A stretch of 64,000 nucleotides of DNA from CAIMFV01 sp040757715 (GTDB lineage: Bacteria; Pseudomonadota; Alphaproteobacteria; Caulobacterales; Caulobacteraceae). The stretch is taken from NCBI GenBank assembly GCA_040757715.1, contig JBFLWS010000002.1, forward strand, positions 124,001 through 188,000, in the 5' to 3' direction. Made by a program: the position numbers and the translations under genes. The notes under the pieces are model-generated. The model was not told the origin of the DNA and made no database searches. It was given only the letters and a program-made list of their open reading frames with translations. The stretch's first letter is position 1; each line of letters opens with the position of its first letter. Positions 34,258-43,580 of the stretch are shown one piece after another.

Positions 34258-34677
34258 TCAGCCGACGATGTCGGCTTCGCTGAAGAACTGGGCGATTTCG
34301 ATGGCCGCGTTCTCTAGGCTGTCGGAGCCGTGCACCGAGTTTTCGCCGACGTTGAGGGCGTGAGCCTTGCGGATGGTGCCTTCGGCGGCGTTGGCCGGGT
34401 TGGTGGCGCCCATGATTTCGCGGTAGCGGGCCATGGCGTTTTCGCCTTCCAGCACCTGCACCACCACCGGGGCGGCGATCATGGTGTCGACCAGTTCGCC
34501 GAAGAACGGGCGCTCCTTGTGCACGCCATAGAAGCGCTCGGCCTGCTCGCGGGTCATGCGGATGCGACGCTGGGCGATGATGCGCAGGCCAGCGGCCTCG
34601 ATCATGGCGTTGATGGCGCCGGTGAGGTTGCGGCGGGTGGCGTCCGGCTTGATGATGGAGAAGGTGCGTTCGGTCAT
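34258..34677 (-). CDS. ndk: Nucleoside diphosphate kinase
   Basis: A 139-residue enzyme that equalises nucleoside triphosphate pools. It starts TERTFSIIKPDATRRN and carries the phospho-His116 in NSVHGSDSLENA, with GATNPANAAEGTIRK before it. Length and motifs are those of standard hexameric or tetrameric bacterial Ndk. An alphaproteobacterial palindromic repeat lies 68 bases upstream of its start. Confidence 0.97.
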   Translation of the reverse strand: MTERTFSIIKPDATRRNLTGAINAMIEAAGLRIIAQRRIRMTREQAERFYGVHKERPFFGELVDTMIAAPVVVQVLEGENAMARYREIMGATNPANAAEGTIRKAHALNVGENSVHGSDSLENAAIEIAQFFSEADIVG

Positions 34678-34744
34678 AGGATTGGCTTCCGGCCTTTTTT
34701 ATCTGGACGCGGGCTTGCGTCCTTGGGGAGGTCGCGGGCTTATA

Positions 34745-34793
34745 GAGCGTGATGAGGAAAAGTGGGAACCGGTTTTCCGCCCGCATCACGCTC
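34745..34793. repeat. Intergenic palindromic repeat, alphaproteobacterial REP-like type
   Basis: Outer arms GAGCGTGATG (34745-34754) and CATCACGCTC (34784-34793) are perfect complements. Inside, GGAAAA/TTTTCC flank a central AACCGGTT (34767-34774). The core 'AAGTGGGAACCGGTTTTCC' is a sequence I know from dispersed intergenic repeats in Rhizobiales and relatives. Only one copy was seen in this window. It sits between ndk and the ABC-F gene and could fold into a long hairpin in RNA of either strand. Confidence 0.7.
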
Positions 34794-34897
34794 CAAAATC
34801 CAGAATCTCGCGTGGGCGAGGCTTTCTGACGATTGCGTCGGACGGCGCCGCGCCCTAGGCCTGCGCCCCGCGCCCCTCCCCGAAACCACTTCGCTCA

Positions 34898-36781
34898 ATG
34901 CTCGCCATTTCCGATCTGACCTTCCACGCCTATGGCCGCCAGTTCTTCGACGGAGCGAGCCTCATATTGCCGCCGGGGGCGCATGCGGGGCTGGTGGGGC
35001 GCAACGGCGCGGGCAAGTCGACCCTGTTCAAGCTGATCAAGGGCGAGCTTGTGGCCGGCGGCGGCGACATCTCCCTGCCGCGCAACGCCCGCATCGGCTC
35101 GGTGGATCAGGAGCACCCGGCGACGCCGGTGTCGCTGCTCGACACGGTGCTGGCTGCGGACACGGTGCGCGCAGGGCTCCTGGCCGAGCTCGACACCGCG
35201 CCGCCCGAGCGCATCGGCGAAATCTATGCCGGCCTCGCCGCCATCGACGCCGACCGCGCGCCCTCTCGAGCGGCGGAAATCCTGGTGGGCCTCGGCTTTT
35301 CCCAGCGCGACCTGCGCCGGCCCATGGCCGAGTTTTCCGGCGGCTGGCGCATGCGGGTGGCCCTCGCCGCCGTGCTGTTCGTCGAGCCGGATCTGATGCT
35401 GCTGGACGAGCCCACCAACTATCTCGACCTCGAAGGCGCCCTTTGGCTGGAGAACCGGCTGCAGAAGTACCCGCACACGGCCCTCGTCATCAGCCACGAC
35501 CGCGAGCTGCTCAACGCCGCGGTGGATCACATCGTGCACCTGCGCGAGGGCAAGCTTGAGCTCTACGCCGGCGGCTATGACGACTTTGAGCGCCGTTTCG
35601 CCGAGCGCGCGCGGCTGCTGGCCGCGGCCCGCACCAAGCAGGAGGCCGAGCGGGCGCATCTGCAGAGCTTTGTCGACCGGTTCCGCGCCAAGGCCTCCAA
35701 GGCGGCCCAAGCCCAATCGCGCCTGAAGCGCCTGGCCAAGCTCCAGCCGGTGGAGGCTATCGTGGAGAACCGCGTCGCGCCCTTCACTCTGCCCTCGCCG
35801 CAAAGGGCCCTGCCCCCGCCGCTGATCCGGCTGGAGAAGGTCAGCGTGGGCTATGACGGCCAGCCGGTGCTGAAGAACCTCAATCTGTCCCTCGACCCGG
35901 ACGACCGCATCGGCCTCCTCGGCGTCAACGGCGCGGGCAAGTCCACCTTCGCCAAGATGATCGCCGGGGCGTTGCCGCCGCTCTCCGGAACCGTGCACCG
36001 CGACCGGCGCATGGAGGTGGGCTGGTTCCACCAGCATCAGATCGAGGCCCTCGACCCCAATGACACGCCAGTGGAGATCATCCGCCGCGCCCTGCCCGAC
36101 GCGGCCGAGAGCCAGCGCCGCTCCAAGCTCGCCCAGTTCGGCCTCGGTATCGAGAAGCAGGACACCACCGTGGCCAATCTCTCCGGCGGCGAACGGGCGC
36201 GGCTGTTGCTCAATCTGGTGGCCATGGCCGCGCCGCACCTCCTCATTCTCGACGAGCCCACCAACCACCTGGATATCGACAGCCGCCGCGCGCTCCTCGA
36301 CGCTCTCAACGACTATGAGGGCGCGGTGATCCTCATTACCCACGACCGCTCGCTGATGGACCTGGTGGCCGACCGGCTGTGGCTGGCGGCGGACGGCCAG
36401 GTGAAGCCCTATGAGGGCGACATGGAAGACTATGCCAGCCTCGTGCTGGAGCGGGCCCGCGCCGCCGCCAAGGCCGAGGCCGAAGCCGCCCGCGCCGCCG
36501 CCCCGCCTGCCCCGCCCAAGGCCAAGCCGAAACCGCGCGGGGCCGCCGCCGCCGCGCCCCTGCGTCGCAAGATGGAGGCCGCCGAGACAGTCATGCACCG
36601 CTCAGCCGAGGCGTTAGAGAAGATCGACACCGCCCTCGCCGATCCCGCGCTCTACAGCCAAGACCCGGCCAAGGCCCGTGCCCTTTCAGCCAAGCGCGAG
36701 GCGGCGCAAGCGGCTCTGCACGCCGCCGAACATGCCTGGATGGAGGCCGCCGAGGCCTATGAGGCGGCGCTCGCGGACTAA
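34898..36781 (+). CDS. ABC-F family ATPase
   Basis: A 627-residue protein with two ATP-binding cassettes and no membrane domain. Cassette 1: VGRNGAGKSTLFKLI, FSGGWRMRVALAAVLF, LLLDEPTNYLDLE. Cassette 2: LGVNGAGKSTFAKMI, LSGGERARLLLNL, LILDEPTNHLDID. The linker (about 235-305) is the charged, helical P-site tRNA-interaction type. The C-terminal tail is Ala/Pro/Lys-rich and coiled, as in Uup/YheS-like members. ABC-F proteins act on ribosomes. The exact subgroup is uncertain, and antibiotic resistance should not be assumed. Confidence 0.9.
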   Translation: MLAISDLTFHAYGRQFFDGASLILPPGAHAGLVGRNGAGKSTLFKLIKGELVAGGGDISLPRNARIGSVDQEHPATPVSLLDTVLAADTVRAGLLAELDTAPPERIGEIYAGLAAIDADRAPSRAAEILVGLGFSQRDLRRPMAEFSGGWRMRVALAAVLFVEPDLMLLDEPTNYLDLEGALWLENRLQKYPHTALVISHDRELLNAAVDHIVHLREGKLELYAGGYDDFERRFAERARLLAAARTKQEAERAHLQSFVDRFRAKASKAAQAQSRLKRLAKLQPVEAIVENRVAPFTLPSPQRALPPPLIRLEKVSVGYDGQPVLKNLNLSLDPDDRIGLLGVNGAGKSTFAKMIAGALPPLSGTVHRDRRMEVGWFHQHQIEALDPNDTPVEIIRRALPDAAESQRRSKLAQFGLGIEKQDTTVANLSGGERARLLLNLVAMAAPHLLILDEPTNHLDIDSRRALLDALNDYEGAVILITHDRSLMDLVADRLWLAADGQVKPYEGDMEDYASLVLERARAAAKAEAEAARAAAPPAPPKAKPKPRGAAAAAPLRRKMEAAETVMHRSAEALEKIDTALADPALYSQDPAKARALSAKREAAQAALHAAEHAWMEAAEAYEAALAD

Positions 36782-37701
36782 CCCCGGCCGCGGGCGATGA
36801 GCTCGGCGGCGCCTTGGGCGTTGAGAGCGTCGGCCATGCGCAGGCCGAGGACCTCGGCGGGTTCGCCCGGATCAGACTCAAGGCTGGCGCGCGCCACGTC
36901 GGAACCGTGCACATCGAACACGGCGGCCTCAAAACGATAACCGTCCCCCGCGGGCGCGCAGAGCCCGGCGATGGCCGAGAAGCAGTCGCCCTTCAGCGCC
37001 ACCAGCAGCGCGCGCTCGGTGGTGGAGACATAGTCCGTGGTCGGATCATTGCTGGCGGCGCAGATGGCGGCCACGGCCTCATCCCCCGCCCGATGCTGCA
37101 ACACCAGCGTGCCCTGGCCCAGCGCCGGCAGGAATTCCCACGGATCGAGACGCCGTCCGGCCTTCATGCCGAGGCGATTGAGACCGGCGGCGGCGAGCAA
37201 CGTTGCGTCCACCACCTTGTCGTTCACCTTGGCGAGGCGGGTGTCCACATTGCCGCGAAACACGGTCTGCAGCGTGAAATCCGGCCGGGCGGCGCGCAGC
37301 TGCGCCAGGCGCCTTGGCGAGGACGAGCCCACGGTGGCGCCCTGCGGCAGGTCGGCCAGCCCCACGTCGCCGCGGGTGATCAGCACGTCGGCGGCGTCTT
37401 CCCGCGGCAGATAGCCGGCGAATTCCAAACCCTCCGTAGGCGGCTTATCTCCCGGCAGATCCTTCAGGCAATGGATCACCAGATTGACGTCGCCGCGGCC
37501 CAGCGCCGCCTCGATCTCCTGTGAGAACAGGCCCTTGCCGCCGAAGGGCTTCAGATCGCCCTTGGTGCGGTCGCCGCTGGTCTCGATCTTGACGAGCTCG
37601 AAGGTGGTTCCGGGTGAGCGCGCGCACAGATAGGCGGCGGACTGTTCGGTCTGGGTGACGGCGAGACGGCTCGGGCGGCAGCCGATGCGCAGATGAACCA
37701 T
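36778..37701 (-). CDS. hemC: Divergent porphobilinogen deaminase (hydroxymethylbilane synthase)
   Basis: A 307-residue HemC homologue, which links four porphobilinogens in tetrapyrrole synthesis. Preserved: IETSGDRTKGDL, FGGKGLFSQEIEAALGRGDV, KDLPGD (catalytic Asp), VGSSSPRRLAQLRAARPDF, FRGNVDTRLAKV, and a Cys at about 241 in LKGDCFSAIAG that should hold the dipyrromethane cofactor. Altered: RIGCRPSRLA for RIGTRxSxLA, HCLKDLP for HSxKDxP, and the Pro after the cofactor Cys is Ala. It sits with gshB, not with hemD. It may be a second, specialised copy or a divergent sole enzyme. It overlaps the ABC-F gene end by four bases. Confidence 0.8.
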   Translation of the reverse strand: MVHLRIGCRPSRLAVTQTEQSAAYLCARSPGTTFELVKIETSGDRTKGDLKPFGGKGLFSQEIEAALGRGDVNLVIHCLKDLPGDKPPTEGLEFAGYLPREDAADVLITRGDVGLADLPQGATVGSSSPRRLAQLRAARPDFTLQTVFRGNVDTRLAKVNDKVVDATLLAAAGLNRLGMKAGRRLDPWEFLPALGQGTLVLQHRAGDEAVAAICAASNDPTTDYVSTTERALLVALKGDCFSAIAGLCAPAGDGYRFEAAVFDVHGSDVARASLESDPGEPAEVLGLRMADALNAQGAAELIARGRG

Positions 37702-37712
37702 GATCTTATTCC

Positions 37713-38660
37713 TTAGGCGCGAGCGGCCACGCGGCGCTCCACCGCATCGATGAACAGCTTGGCGACGTCGGGGCCGCCGAGACGACGCAGTTCCTGCACC
37801 AGGGTCGGCGAGGTGACATTGACCTCGTTCAGATATCCGCCGATCAGATCAAGTCCGGCGAACAGCACGCCGTCAGCGATCAGATCGCGGCCCACCTCTT
37901 CGCAGATGGCGCGTTCGGCCGGCGAGAGGTCCGCAGCTACCGCCTTGCCGCCCACGTGCAGATTGGCGCGAAAATCGCCGCCCTGGGGCATGCGGCCCAC
38001 CACGCCGACGACCTCGCCGTCGAGCACCATCACCCGCTTGTCGCCCTCGAACACACCTTCCAGGAACTGCTGGGCGATGATGGGATCGGCGCCCGCGTCG
38101 CCGAGCAGCTCGCGAGTGCGCTCCTCGAAGTCCGGAGCATCCACGGAGGTGCGGATCACCCCCTGGCCGCCCATCCAGAACAGGGGCTTCAGCACCACCT
38201 GCGGGAACTGGCCGCTGAAGGCGCGGATCTGATCGAGGTCCGAGCCTACGAAGGTGGGCGCGATGTGCTGCTTCCAGCGAAGGGCCGACAGCTTCTCCGA
38301 CACGTTGCGCACGCCGCGCGGCGAGTTGAGCACCACCACGTCGTCCTCGATCAGGTCGAGCAGCAGCGTGTTGGCGTAGTAGGCGAGGTCGAACGGCGGG
38401 TCCTGACGGATCAGCACCGCGTCATAATCAGTGAGCGCCGTGGAGGCGCCGTCGAGGAAGGTCACGTGCTCGCCCTGCACCGCCCGCACCCGCACCTTGT
38501 GCACGTCGGCGCGCACCACGCCGGCGTCGAAGCGAACCGAGCGGGGCGAGAAGTAGAAGATGTCATGCCCCCGGCTCTGCGCCTCCAGCATGAAGGCGAA
38601 GCTGGTGTCGTGGTCGACCTTCACATCGCGGATGGGGTCCATCTGCACGGCGAGCTTCAC
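37713..38660 (-). CDS. gshB: Glutathione synthetase
   Basis: A 315-residue ATP-grasp ligase that adds glycine to gamma-glutamylcysteine. It begins VQMDPIRDVKVDHDTSFAFM, the standard GshB start, and contains LIRQDPPFDLAYYANTLLL, LNSPRGVRNVSEKL, LKPLFWMGGQGVIR and YLNEVNVTSPTLVQEL. The GTG start at 38660 has GGAG upstream. It is directly upstream of the HemC-like gene (11 bases), so the two are probably one transcript. Confidence 0.95.
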   Translation of the reverse strand: MKLAVQMDPIRDVKVDHDTSFAFMLEAQSRGHDIFYFSPRSVRFDAGVVRADVHKVRVRAVQGEHVTFLDGASTALTDYDAVLIRQDPPFDLAYYANTLLLDLIEDDVVVLNSPRGVRNVSEKLSALRWKQHIAPTFVGSDLDQIRAFSGQFPQVVLKPLFWMGGQGVIRTSVDAPDFEERTRELLGDAGADPIIAQQFLEGVFEGDKRVMVLDGEVVGVVGRMPQGGDFRANLHVGGKAVAADLSPAERAICEEVGRDLIADGVLFAGLDLIGGYLNEVNVTSPTLVQELRRLGGPDVAKLFIDAVERRVAARA

Positions 38661-38717
38661 GGGCGGTCTCCGGGAGCGAAACGGGGACCGTCCGAATACA
38701 CCGCACCGCGGCGGACG

Positions 38718-41255
38718 TCATGCGGTGATGGCGTATTTCTCGGCCACGTGCTGACGCCCGATCCAGCCGGCCACCCGGGTCAGAAGGTCCGTGGGCATGA
38801 TAGGCTTGGCCACATGATCGTCGAAGCCGGTGGCCATCACCTCCGCCGCCCGACCATCGGACGCATCGGCGGTGAAGGCGAGGATGGGCTGGCGGGCGTT
38901 GGGGCCGTGAGATGCGCGAATAGCCGCGCAGGCGCTGGCCCCGTCGATCCCGGGCATGCGCAGGTCCATGAGAATGACGTCGAAGCGACTCTCGCCGGCC
39001 GCGGCTATCGCCTCAGCGCCGCCGCTGGCGGTCTCCACCCGGCAGCCCAGCGGCGCCAGCAGCGCCTGGACCAAGGCCCGGTTGGCTTCATGATCGTCCA
39101 CCACCAGCACGCAAGCCCCTTCAAGCGCCGCCAAGGACGCGCCCTCGCTCGTCGGCGCATCGGCTTCGGCGTCGACGAAGATCGCCGGCGTCTCAAACCA
39201 GAATCGGCTGCCCTGGCCGGGCGTGCTCTCCACGTAGATGGCGCCCCCCATGGCCTCCACCAGCCCTTTGCAGATGGCGAGGCCGAGGCCCGTACCGCCG
39301 TGATCGCGGGCGATGGAGCCGTCGACCTGGGAAAACCGCTGGAATAGACGCCCCAGCTCATCGGCGGGCACGCCGCGCCCCGTATCGGTGACGGAAACCC
39401 ATAGGCGTGCATCGTCGTGGCTGAGCCGAGCTTCGACAGCGATGTGGCCCTCAGATGTGAATTTGAGCGCGTTGCCGACAAGATTGAGCAGGATCTGCCG
39501 CAAACGATCGCCGTCCAGCAGCAAGGGACGGTTCAGAGTTTCAGCGCAGTCGAGCCTGAGTTCGATCTTCTTGGCTTCGGCCTGTAGGGCGAACAGGCCC
39601 ACGATGTCGCTGGCGATTTGGGCGACGCGCACCGGCTCTGGGCGTATCTCCACTTGGCCGGCTTCCAGCTTCGAAAAGTCGAGGATGTCGTTGACGGTGG
39701 CGAGCAGCACCTCGCTGGCGGTGACCACACGATCAATATGACCCAACGCCTCCGGCGAGAACCTGGCCTCCTCCCTCAGCAGCTGGCTGAAGCCGATGAT
39801 GCTGGTCAGCGGCGTGCGCAGTTCGTGGCTCATATTGGCCAGGAACTCGCCCTTGATCTTGGCGGCGCGCTCGGCCTCCAACCGGGCTTCTTGCAACGCC
39901 GTCTCCATGGCTTTGCGCTCGGTGATGTCGCGCACCACGTCCGTGACGCCGAGGAACTTGCCCGTCGTGGGATCGATCATGGGCGAGGGACGCGATTCCA
40001 GCCAGACCCAGCGCCCATCCTTTGTCCGCATGCGACATTCGAAGGGCGGCAGGTGCTGATCCGGACGCTGTGCAAGCTGTTGAATTCGCACCTGCACGGC
40101 CGGATGGTCGTCAGGGTGCAGCAGCCTCAACGCGCGGGCGCCGAACAACTCCTCGGGTTTGTAGCCGGTGATGGTCTCAAGCGCGGGCGAGGCATAGACG
40201 AGCTGACCGCTGGCGTCGGAATAGGTGATCAGGTCGCTGGCGTTCTCGGCTATACGGCGGAATTGCGCCTCGCTTCGTTTCAAAGCCTCCGCAGCGCGCA
40301 CATGGTCGGTGACGTCTTGGAACACCCCGAAAATGGCGCAGACGTTTCCGTCCGCATCCCGCTCGCTGAGTGTCTGACTGACGACGTGGCGCACTTCATC
40401 ATCCGTGCGGACGATCCGGGTGTGCAGTGTTACTGGTTCGCCCGTGACGAAGATGGTCTCAATCGCTTGTCGGACCTGCTCGCGATCGTCCGGATGGTAA
40501 AAGGCCAGGGCGAGGTCGACCGGGAATCCGTCGGCAGGCTCCAGACCGAAGATTCGGAACACTTGGCGCGAGCATTGAAACGCTGGCGCGTCGCGTTCCA
40601 ATCGCCAGTGGCCGATGCTGGCCAGTTCCTCGGCCATCATCGCCACCTGCCAGGCCTTGCGCTCAGTCAGCGCCGACATGGCGGCGGCGCGACGCGCTGC
40701 CTGCTCCGCTCGAATGCTCGCGCAGCTTTCGCGCCAGGTGGAGAGGACGCCGAGCATGCATACCCCGGCCATGAAGGCGAGGGCGATCAGATTGGCGAGC
40801 GGCGTATGATCAAGACCGGCGACGACCACAAGGCCTACGAACCCGCACACCACAGGGACTTGCCAGGCCACGAACAAGGCCTTTGACGCCCTCGCCGTCA
40901 CCGCGAAGGCGTAGCCGGTGGAGGCCAGCAACATTCCGCCGCCGACGAGCCCGACACCGCCGCCTAAGAGCGCCACCGGCAGGGCGAGCGAGCAAAAACC
41001 GAAACTGGTAGCGCTGAAGAGGAGCAAGGTGAGGCGGGGCCGCTGTTCGGCCAAACCCGGCGCGCGGAAGAACACCGCCTCGATACCGTGCAGTCCAACG
41101 ACGATGAGGGTCCAGACCGTCGCCGTACCGACGCCAATCAATCCGGTCGCAACGACGCCAATGGCCAAGGTGAGCAGAGCGCGCCGCGCCAAGACCGAGC
41201 GACGCACCCGGATCGCTTCGGCCAAGTCCTCGAATTCTTCAGGCGACACGATCAT
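38718..41255 (-). CDS. Membrane hybrid histidine kinase with two PAS domains and receiver
   Basis: An 845-residue sensor kinase. Residues about 20-172 hold six or so membrane helices. Two PAS/PAC domains follow (about 205-320, without a clear cofactor motif, and about 330-450, with SDLITYSDASGQLVYASPAL and ending VRDITERKAM). The phospho-acceptor His477 is in NMSHELRTPL. The ATP domain has NLVGNALKFTSEG and GGTGLGLAICKGL. The receiver is C-terminal (about 720-835, Asp in ILMDLRMPGIDG, VLVVDDHEANR). No cognate regulator is adjacent. ATG 41255 is chosen over GTG 41273, which lacks a ribosome site. Confidence 0.9.
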   Translation of the reverse strand: MIVSPEEFEDLAEAIRVRRSVLARRALLTLAIGVVATGLIGVGTATVWTLIVVGLHGIEAVFFRAPGLAEQRPRLTLLLFSATSFGFCSLALPVALLGGGVGLVGGGMLLASTGYAFAVTARASKALFVAWQVPVVCGFVGLVVVAGLDHTPLANLIALAFMAGVCMLGVLSTWRESCASIRAEQAARRAAAMSALTERKAWQVAMMAEELASIGHWRLERDAPAFQCSRQVFRIFGLEPADGFPVDLALAFYHPDDREQVRQAIETIFVTGEPVTLHTRIVRTDDEVRHVVSQTLSERDADGNVCAIFGVFQDVTDHVRAAEALKRSEAQFRRIAENASDLITYSDASGQLVYASPALETITGYKPEELFGARALRLLHPDDHPAVQVRIQQLAQRPDQHLPPFECRMRTKDGRWVWLESRPSPMIDPTTGKFLGVTDVVRDITERKAMETALQEARLEAERAAKIKGEFLANMSHELRTPLTSIIGFSQLLREEARFSPEALGHIDRVVTASEVLLATVNDILDFSKLEAGQVEIRPEPVRVAQIASDIVGLFALQAEAKKIELRLDCAETLNRPLLLDGDRLRQILLNLVGNALKFTSEGHIAVEARLSHDDARLWVSVTDTGRGVPADELGRLFQRFSQVDGSIARDHGGTGLGLAICKGLVEAMGGAIYVESTPGQGSRFWFETPAIFVDAEADAPTSEGASLAALEGACVLVVDDHEANRALVQALLAPLGCRVETASGGAEAIAAAGESRFDVILMDLRMPGIDGASACAAIRASHGPNARQPILAFTADASDGRAAEVMATGFDDHVAKPIMPTDLLTRVAGWIGRQHVAEKYAITA

Positions 41256-41389
41256 ACCAACGCCAGGCCTCACGTTGCAGACCTAGAGTTTAGGATGACG
41301 GGCCTAATGTACGCTTAAGCACCAAGAGAACGTCTCGCAGCCTCGCTTCGGGCGGGCGAACTTGTCGGCCGGTCGGCCGCCTCGCCCGC

Positions 41390-42004
41390 TCAAAAGCCCG
41401 CAGCCAGCCGCTTCAGGTGAAATTCAATCAACGCCTCGCGGTCGCACCAGGGGAAATTCGGACGGGCGATCAATAGCGACACCAGCCCATGCGTCGCCGC
41501 CCAGAAGCTCTGGGCGAGTAGATCAATTTGTTCATCAGTGCGCCCCTCTCCCAACTCCACCGCCACGGCCTGGCGAAGCCCATCGAACGCGCTGAGGCCG
41601 GCCTGCAAGATAGGATCGGGTTGACCGGGCTCAGACGATCTCGTCGGCTCCAACATGAAGGCCACACGGTAGGCGTCCGGCTGTTCAAGGCCGAAATCGA
41701 TGTAGACGCGGGCCAAGGCCTCGATGCGACGGACGCCGCGAAGGGTGTGCGAGACCTGCTGCATGCGGGACGAAAGCGCTTGAAAGGCGCGCGCCGACAC
41801 CTCCTCCACCAGGGCCTGCTTGGTGGGGAAATAGGCATAGAGCGAAGGCTGCGAAATGCCGACGGCGGCGGCGATCTGACGCGTCGTTACGGTGTGCACG
41901 CCGTATTCGCTGAACAGCTTCAAAGCATGGTCGAGAATCTCTTCTCGGCGTTCGGCGCCTGAACCCTTTGGTTTGCGCGGAGAACGGACGGATGCTGCAA
42001 TCAT
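41390..42004 (-). CDS. TetR/AcrR-family repressor
   Basis: A 204-residue regulator. The N-terminal helix-turn-helix (about 20-70) reads REEILDHALKLFSEYGVHTV, TTRQIAAAVGISQPSLYAYF, PTKQALVEEV, a classic TetR DNA-binding domain. The C-terminal ligand domain resembles the WHG/TetR_C group (AYRVAFMLEP and QSFWAATHGLVSLLIARPNF). It is divergent from the GH1 glucosidase gene across 133 bases, so it may control that gene; no clear operator palindrome was found there. The ligand is unknown. Confidence 0.88.
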   Translation of the reverse strand: MIAASVRSPRKPKGSGAERREEILDHALKLFSEYGVHTVTTRQIAAAVGISQPSLYAYFPTKQALVEEVSARAFQALSSRMQQVSHTLRGVRRIEALARVYIDFGLEQPDAYRVAFMLEPTRSSEPGQPDPILQAGLSAFDGLRQAVAVELGEGRTDEQIDLLAQSFWAATHGLVSLLIARPNFPWCDREALIEFHLKRLAAGF

Positions 42005-42137
42005 GGCGCTAAGGGCTCACAGTCGCCAGGCGATGACAAGCTGAAGAAGGCTGCGATCGCGTCGCACGCGGGCGCCTTGCTCTCCCTCCCCGCTGCGTTA
42101 GGCTGCCGAAAACAAAATCCCTAGGGGGGAAGCCGAT

Positions 42138-43577
42138 ATGAAGCGAATGACCAGCCCGTCAAGGCGGGGATTGGCAGTGGGCGCAAGCGCCGCGGCCCTC
42201 GCCGCCTGCGCCCCGAAAGCTCTTATCGAGCCTGCCCCGCAGTCATCACAGTTCCCGAAGGATTTTTTGTGGGGCGCGGCCACCGCCGCCCTGCAGATCG
42301 AAGGGGCGTTGAAGGAGGACGGTCGCGGTCCCAGCATCTGGGACGACTTCCCCAAGACCTCGGGCCGAATTGTCGACGGGTCGGATGCGTCGGTGACCAC
42401 CGACAGTTACCATCGCTGGCAGGAGGACGTGGGGCTCCTGGCGGCGGGCGGCATGAACGCCTACCGCTTCTCCATCGCCTGGCCGCGCATCCAGGCCGAG
42501 GGCGTCGGCCCGGCCAACGACAAGGGGCTCGACTATTACAGCCGCCTGGTGGACGCGCTCTTGGCCAAGAACATCCAGCCCTACGCCACCCTGTTCCATT
42601 GGGACCTGCCGAAGGCCTTGCAGGACAAGGGCGGCTGGCTCAATCGCGACACCACCGCCCGCTTCGCCGACTACGCCGCCATGGTCGGCCAACGTCTCGG
42701 CGATCGGTTGAAGCACTTCATCACCCTCAACGAAGCCGCCGTGCACACCTTCGCCGGCCATGTGGTGGGCGAGCACGCACCCGGCTTGAAGGACGCGGCC
42801 AACATCGGACCGGTCACGCACCATCAGAACCTCGCCCAGGGCCTCGCGATCCAGGCCCTGCGCGCCAGCCACCCTGATCTGGAGATTGGCGCAACCCTCG
42901 CCCTGATGCCGGTCCGACCGGAGGCGGGGCTGATGCTCGGCCTCAACAAGCTGGCCGCCGACGGCTTCGACGCCCTGTGGAACAAGGCTTATCTCGACCC
43001 GCTGCTGAAGGGGACCTATCCGGACCTGCTGCACGCCTCGCTGGACAAGGTTCTGAAGCCCGGCGACCTCGCTATCACCCACCAGCCGGTGGCCTTCGTG
43101 GGTGTCAACTACTACGCCCCGGCCTTCATGAAGTTCGTGCTCGACAATCCGGCCCATGTGGCCCTGGGTGCCCCGCCCAAGGGGGTGAAGCTCGACGCTT
43201 TCGGTCGCGAGATCGATCCCATGGGGCTGACCGAGAACCTCGATCGACTGCGCACCGAATACGGCAATCCTCCGGTGATCATTACCGAGAACGGCTGTTC
43301 CGATCCCTTCTCCACCGGCCCAGCCATCCTCGACGACGGCTTCCGCATCGACTTCCTGCGCCAGCATCTGAAGGCCGTGCGCGTGGCCATGGAGCGCGGG
43401 GCCAAGGTGCGCGGCTACTTCGTCTGGACCTTGGTGGACAATTGGGAGTGGGAGAAGGGCTTCACCTCCAAGTTCGGCCTCTGCGCCATGGACAGGAAGA
43501 GCGGCGTGCGCACGCCCAAGCGCTCCATGGCCTGGTTCAAAGCCTTGGCGCAGACCGGCGCGCTCGATCGCGGCTAA
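42138..43577 (+). CDS. GH1 beta-glucosidase with Tat lipoprotein signal
   Basis: A 479-residue family 1 glycoside hydrolase. FPKDFLWGAATAALQIEG, acid/base Glu199 in TLNEAAVH (usually TFNEP), nucleophile Glu384 in IITENGC, and the late GYFVWTLVDNWEWEKGF are the retaining beta-glycosidase hallmarks. The N-terminus SPSRRGLAVGASAAALAAC has a twin-arginine motif (9-10) and lipobox Cys24, predicting an exported lipoprotein, unusual for this mostly cytoplasmic family. Oligosaccharide cleavage in the periplasm is likely. TetR gene divergent upstream; dipeptidase gene convergent. Confidence 0.9.
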   Translation: MKRMTSPSRRGLAVGASAAALAACAPKALIEPAPQSSQFPKDFLWGAATAALQIEGALKEDGRGPSIWDDFPKTSGRIVDGSDASVTTDSYHRWQEDVGLLAAGGMNAYRFSIAWPRIQAEGVGPANDKGLDYYSRLVDALLAKNIQPYATLFHWDLPKALQDKGGWLNRDTTARFADYAAMVGQRLGDRLKHFITLNEAAVHTFAGHVVGEHAPGLKDAANIGPVTHHQNLAQGLAIQALRASHPDLEIGATLALMPVRPEAGLMLGLNKLAADGFDALWNKAYLDPLLKGTYPDLLHASLDKVLKPGDLAITHQPVAFVGVNYYAPAFMKFVLDNPAHVALGAPPKGVKLDAFGREIDPMGLTENLDRLRTEYGNPPVIITENGCSDPFSTGPAILDDGFRIDFLRQHLKAVRVAMERGAKVRGYFVWTLVDNWEWEKGFTSKFGLCAMDRKSGVRTPKRSMAWFKALAQTGALDRG

Positions 43578-43580
43578 GCC

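Noticed and set aside
34895..36598. 567-residue minus-strand open frame
   Set aside because: Antisense of the ABC-F gene, whose Walker motifs are unambiguous.
38718..41255. Idea that the two hybrid kinases form a pair with a local response regulator
   Set aside because: They are 28 kb apart and no standalone regulator or Hpt gene is encoded beside either.
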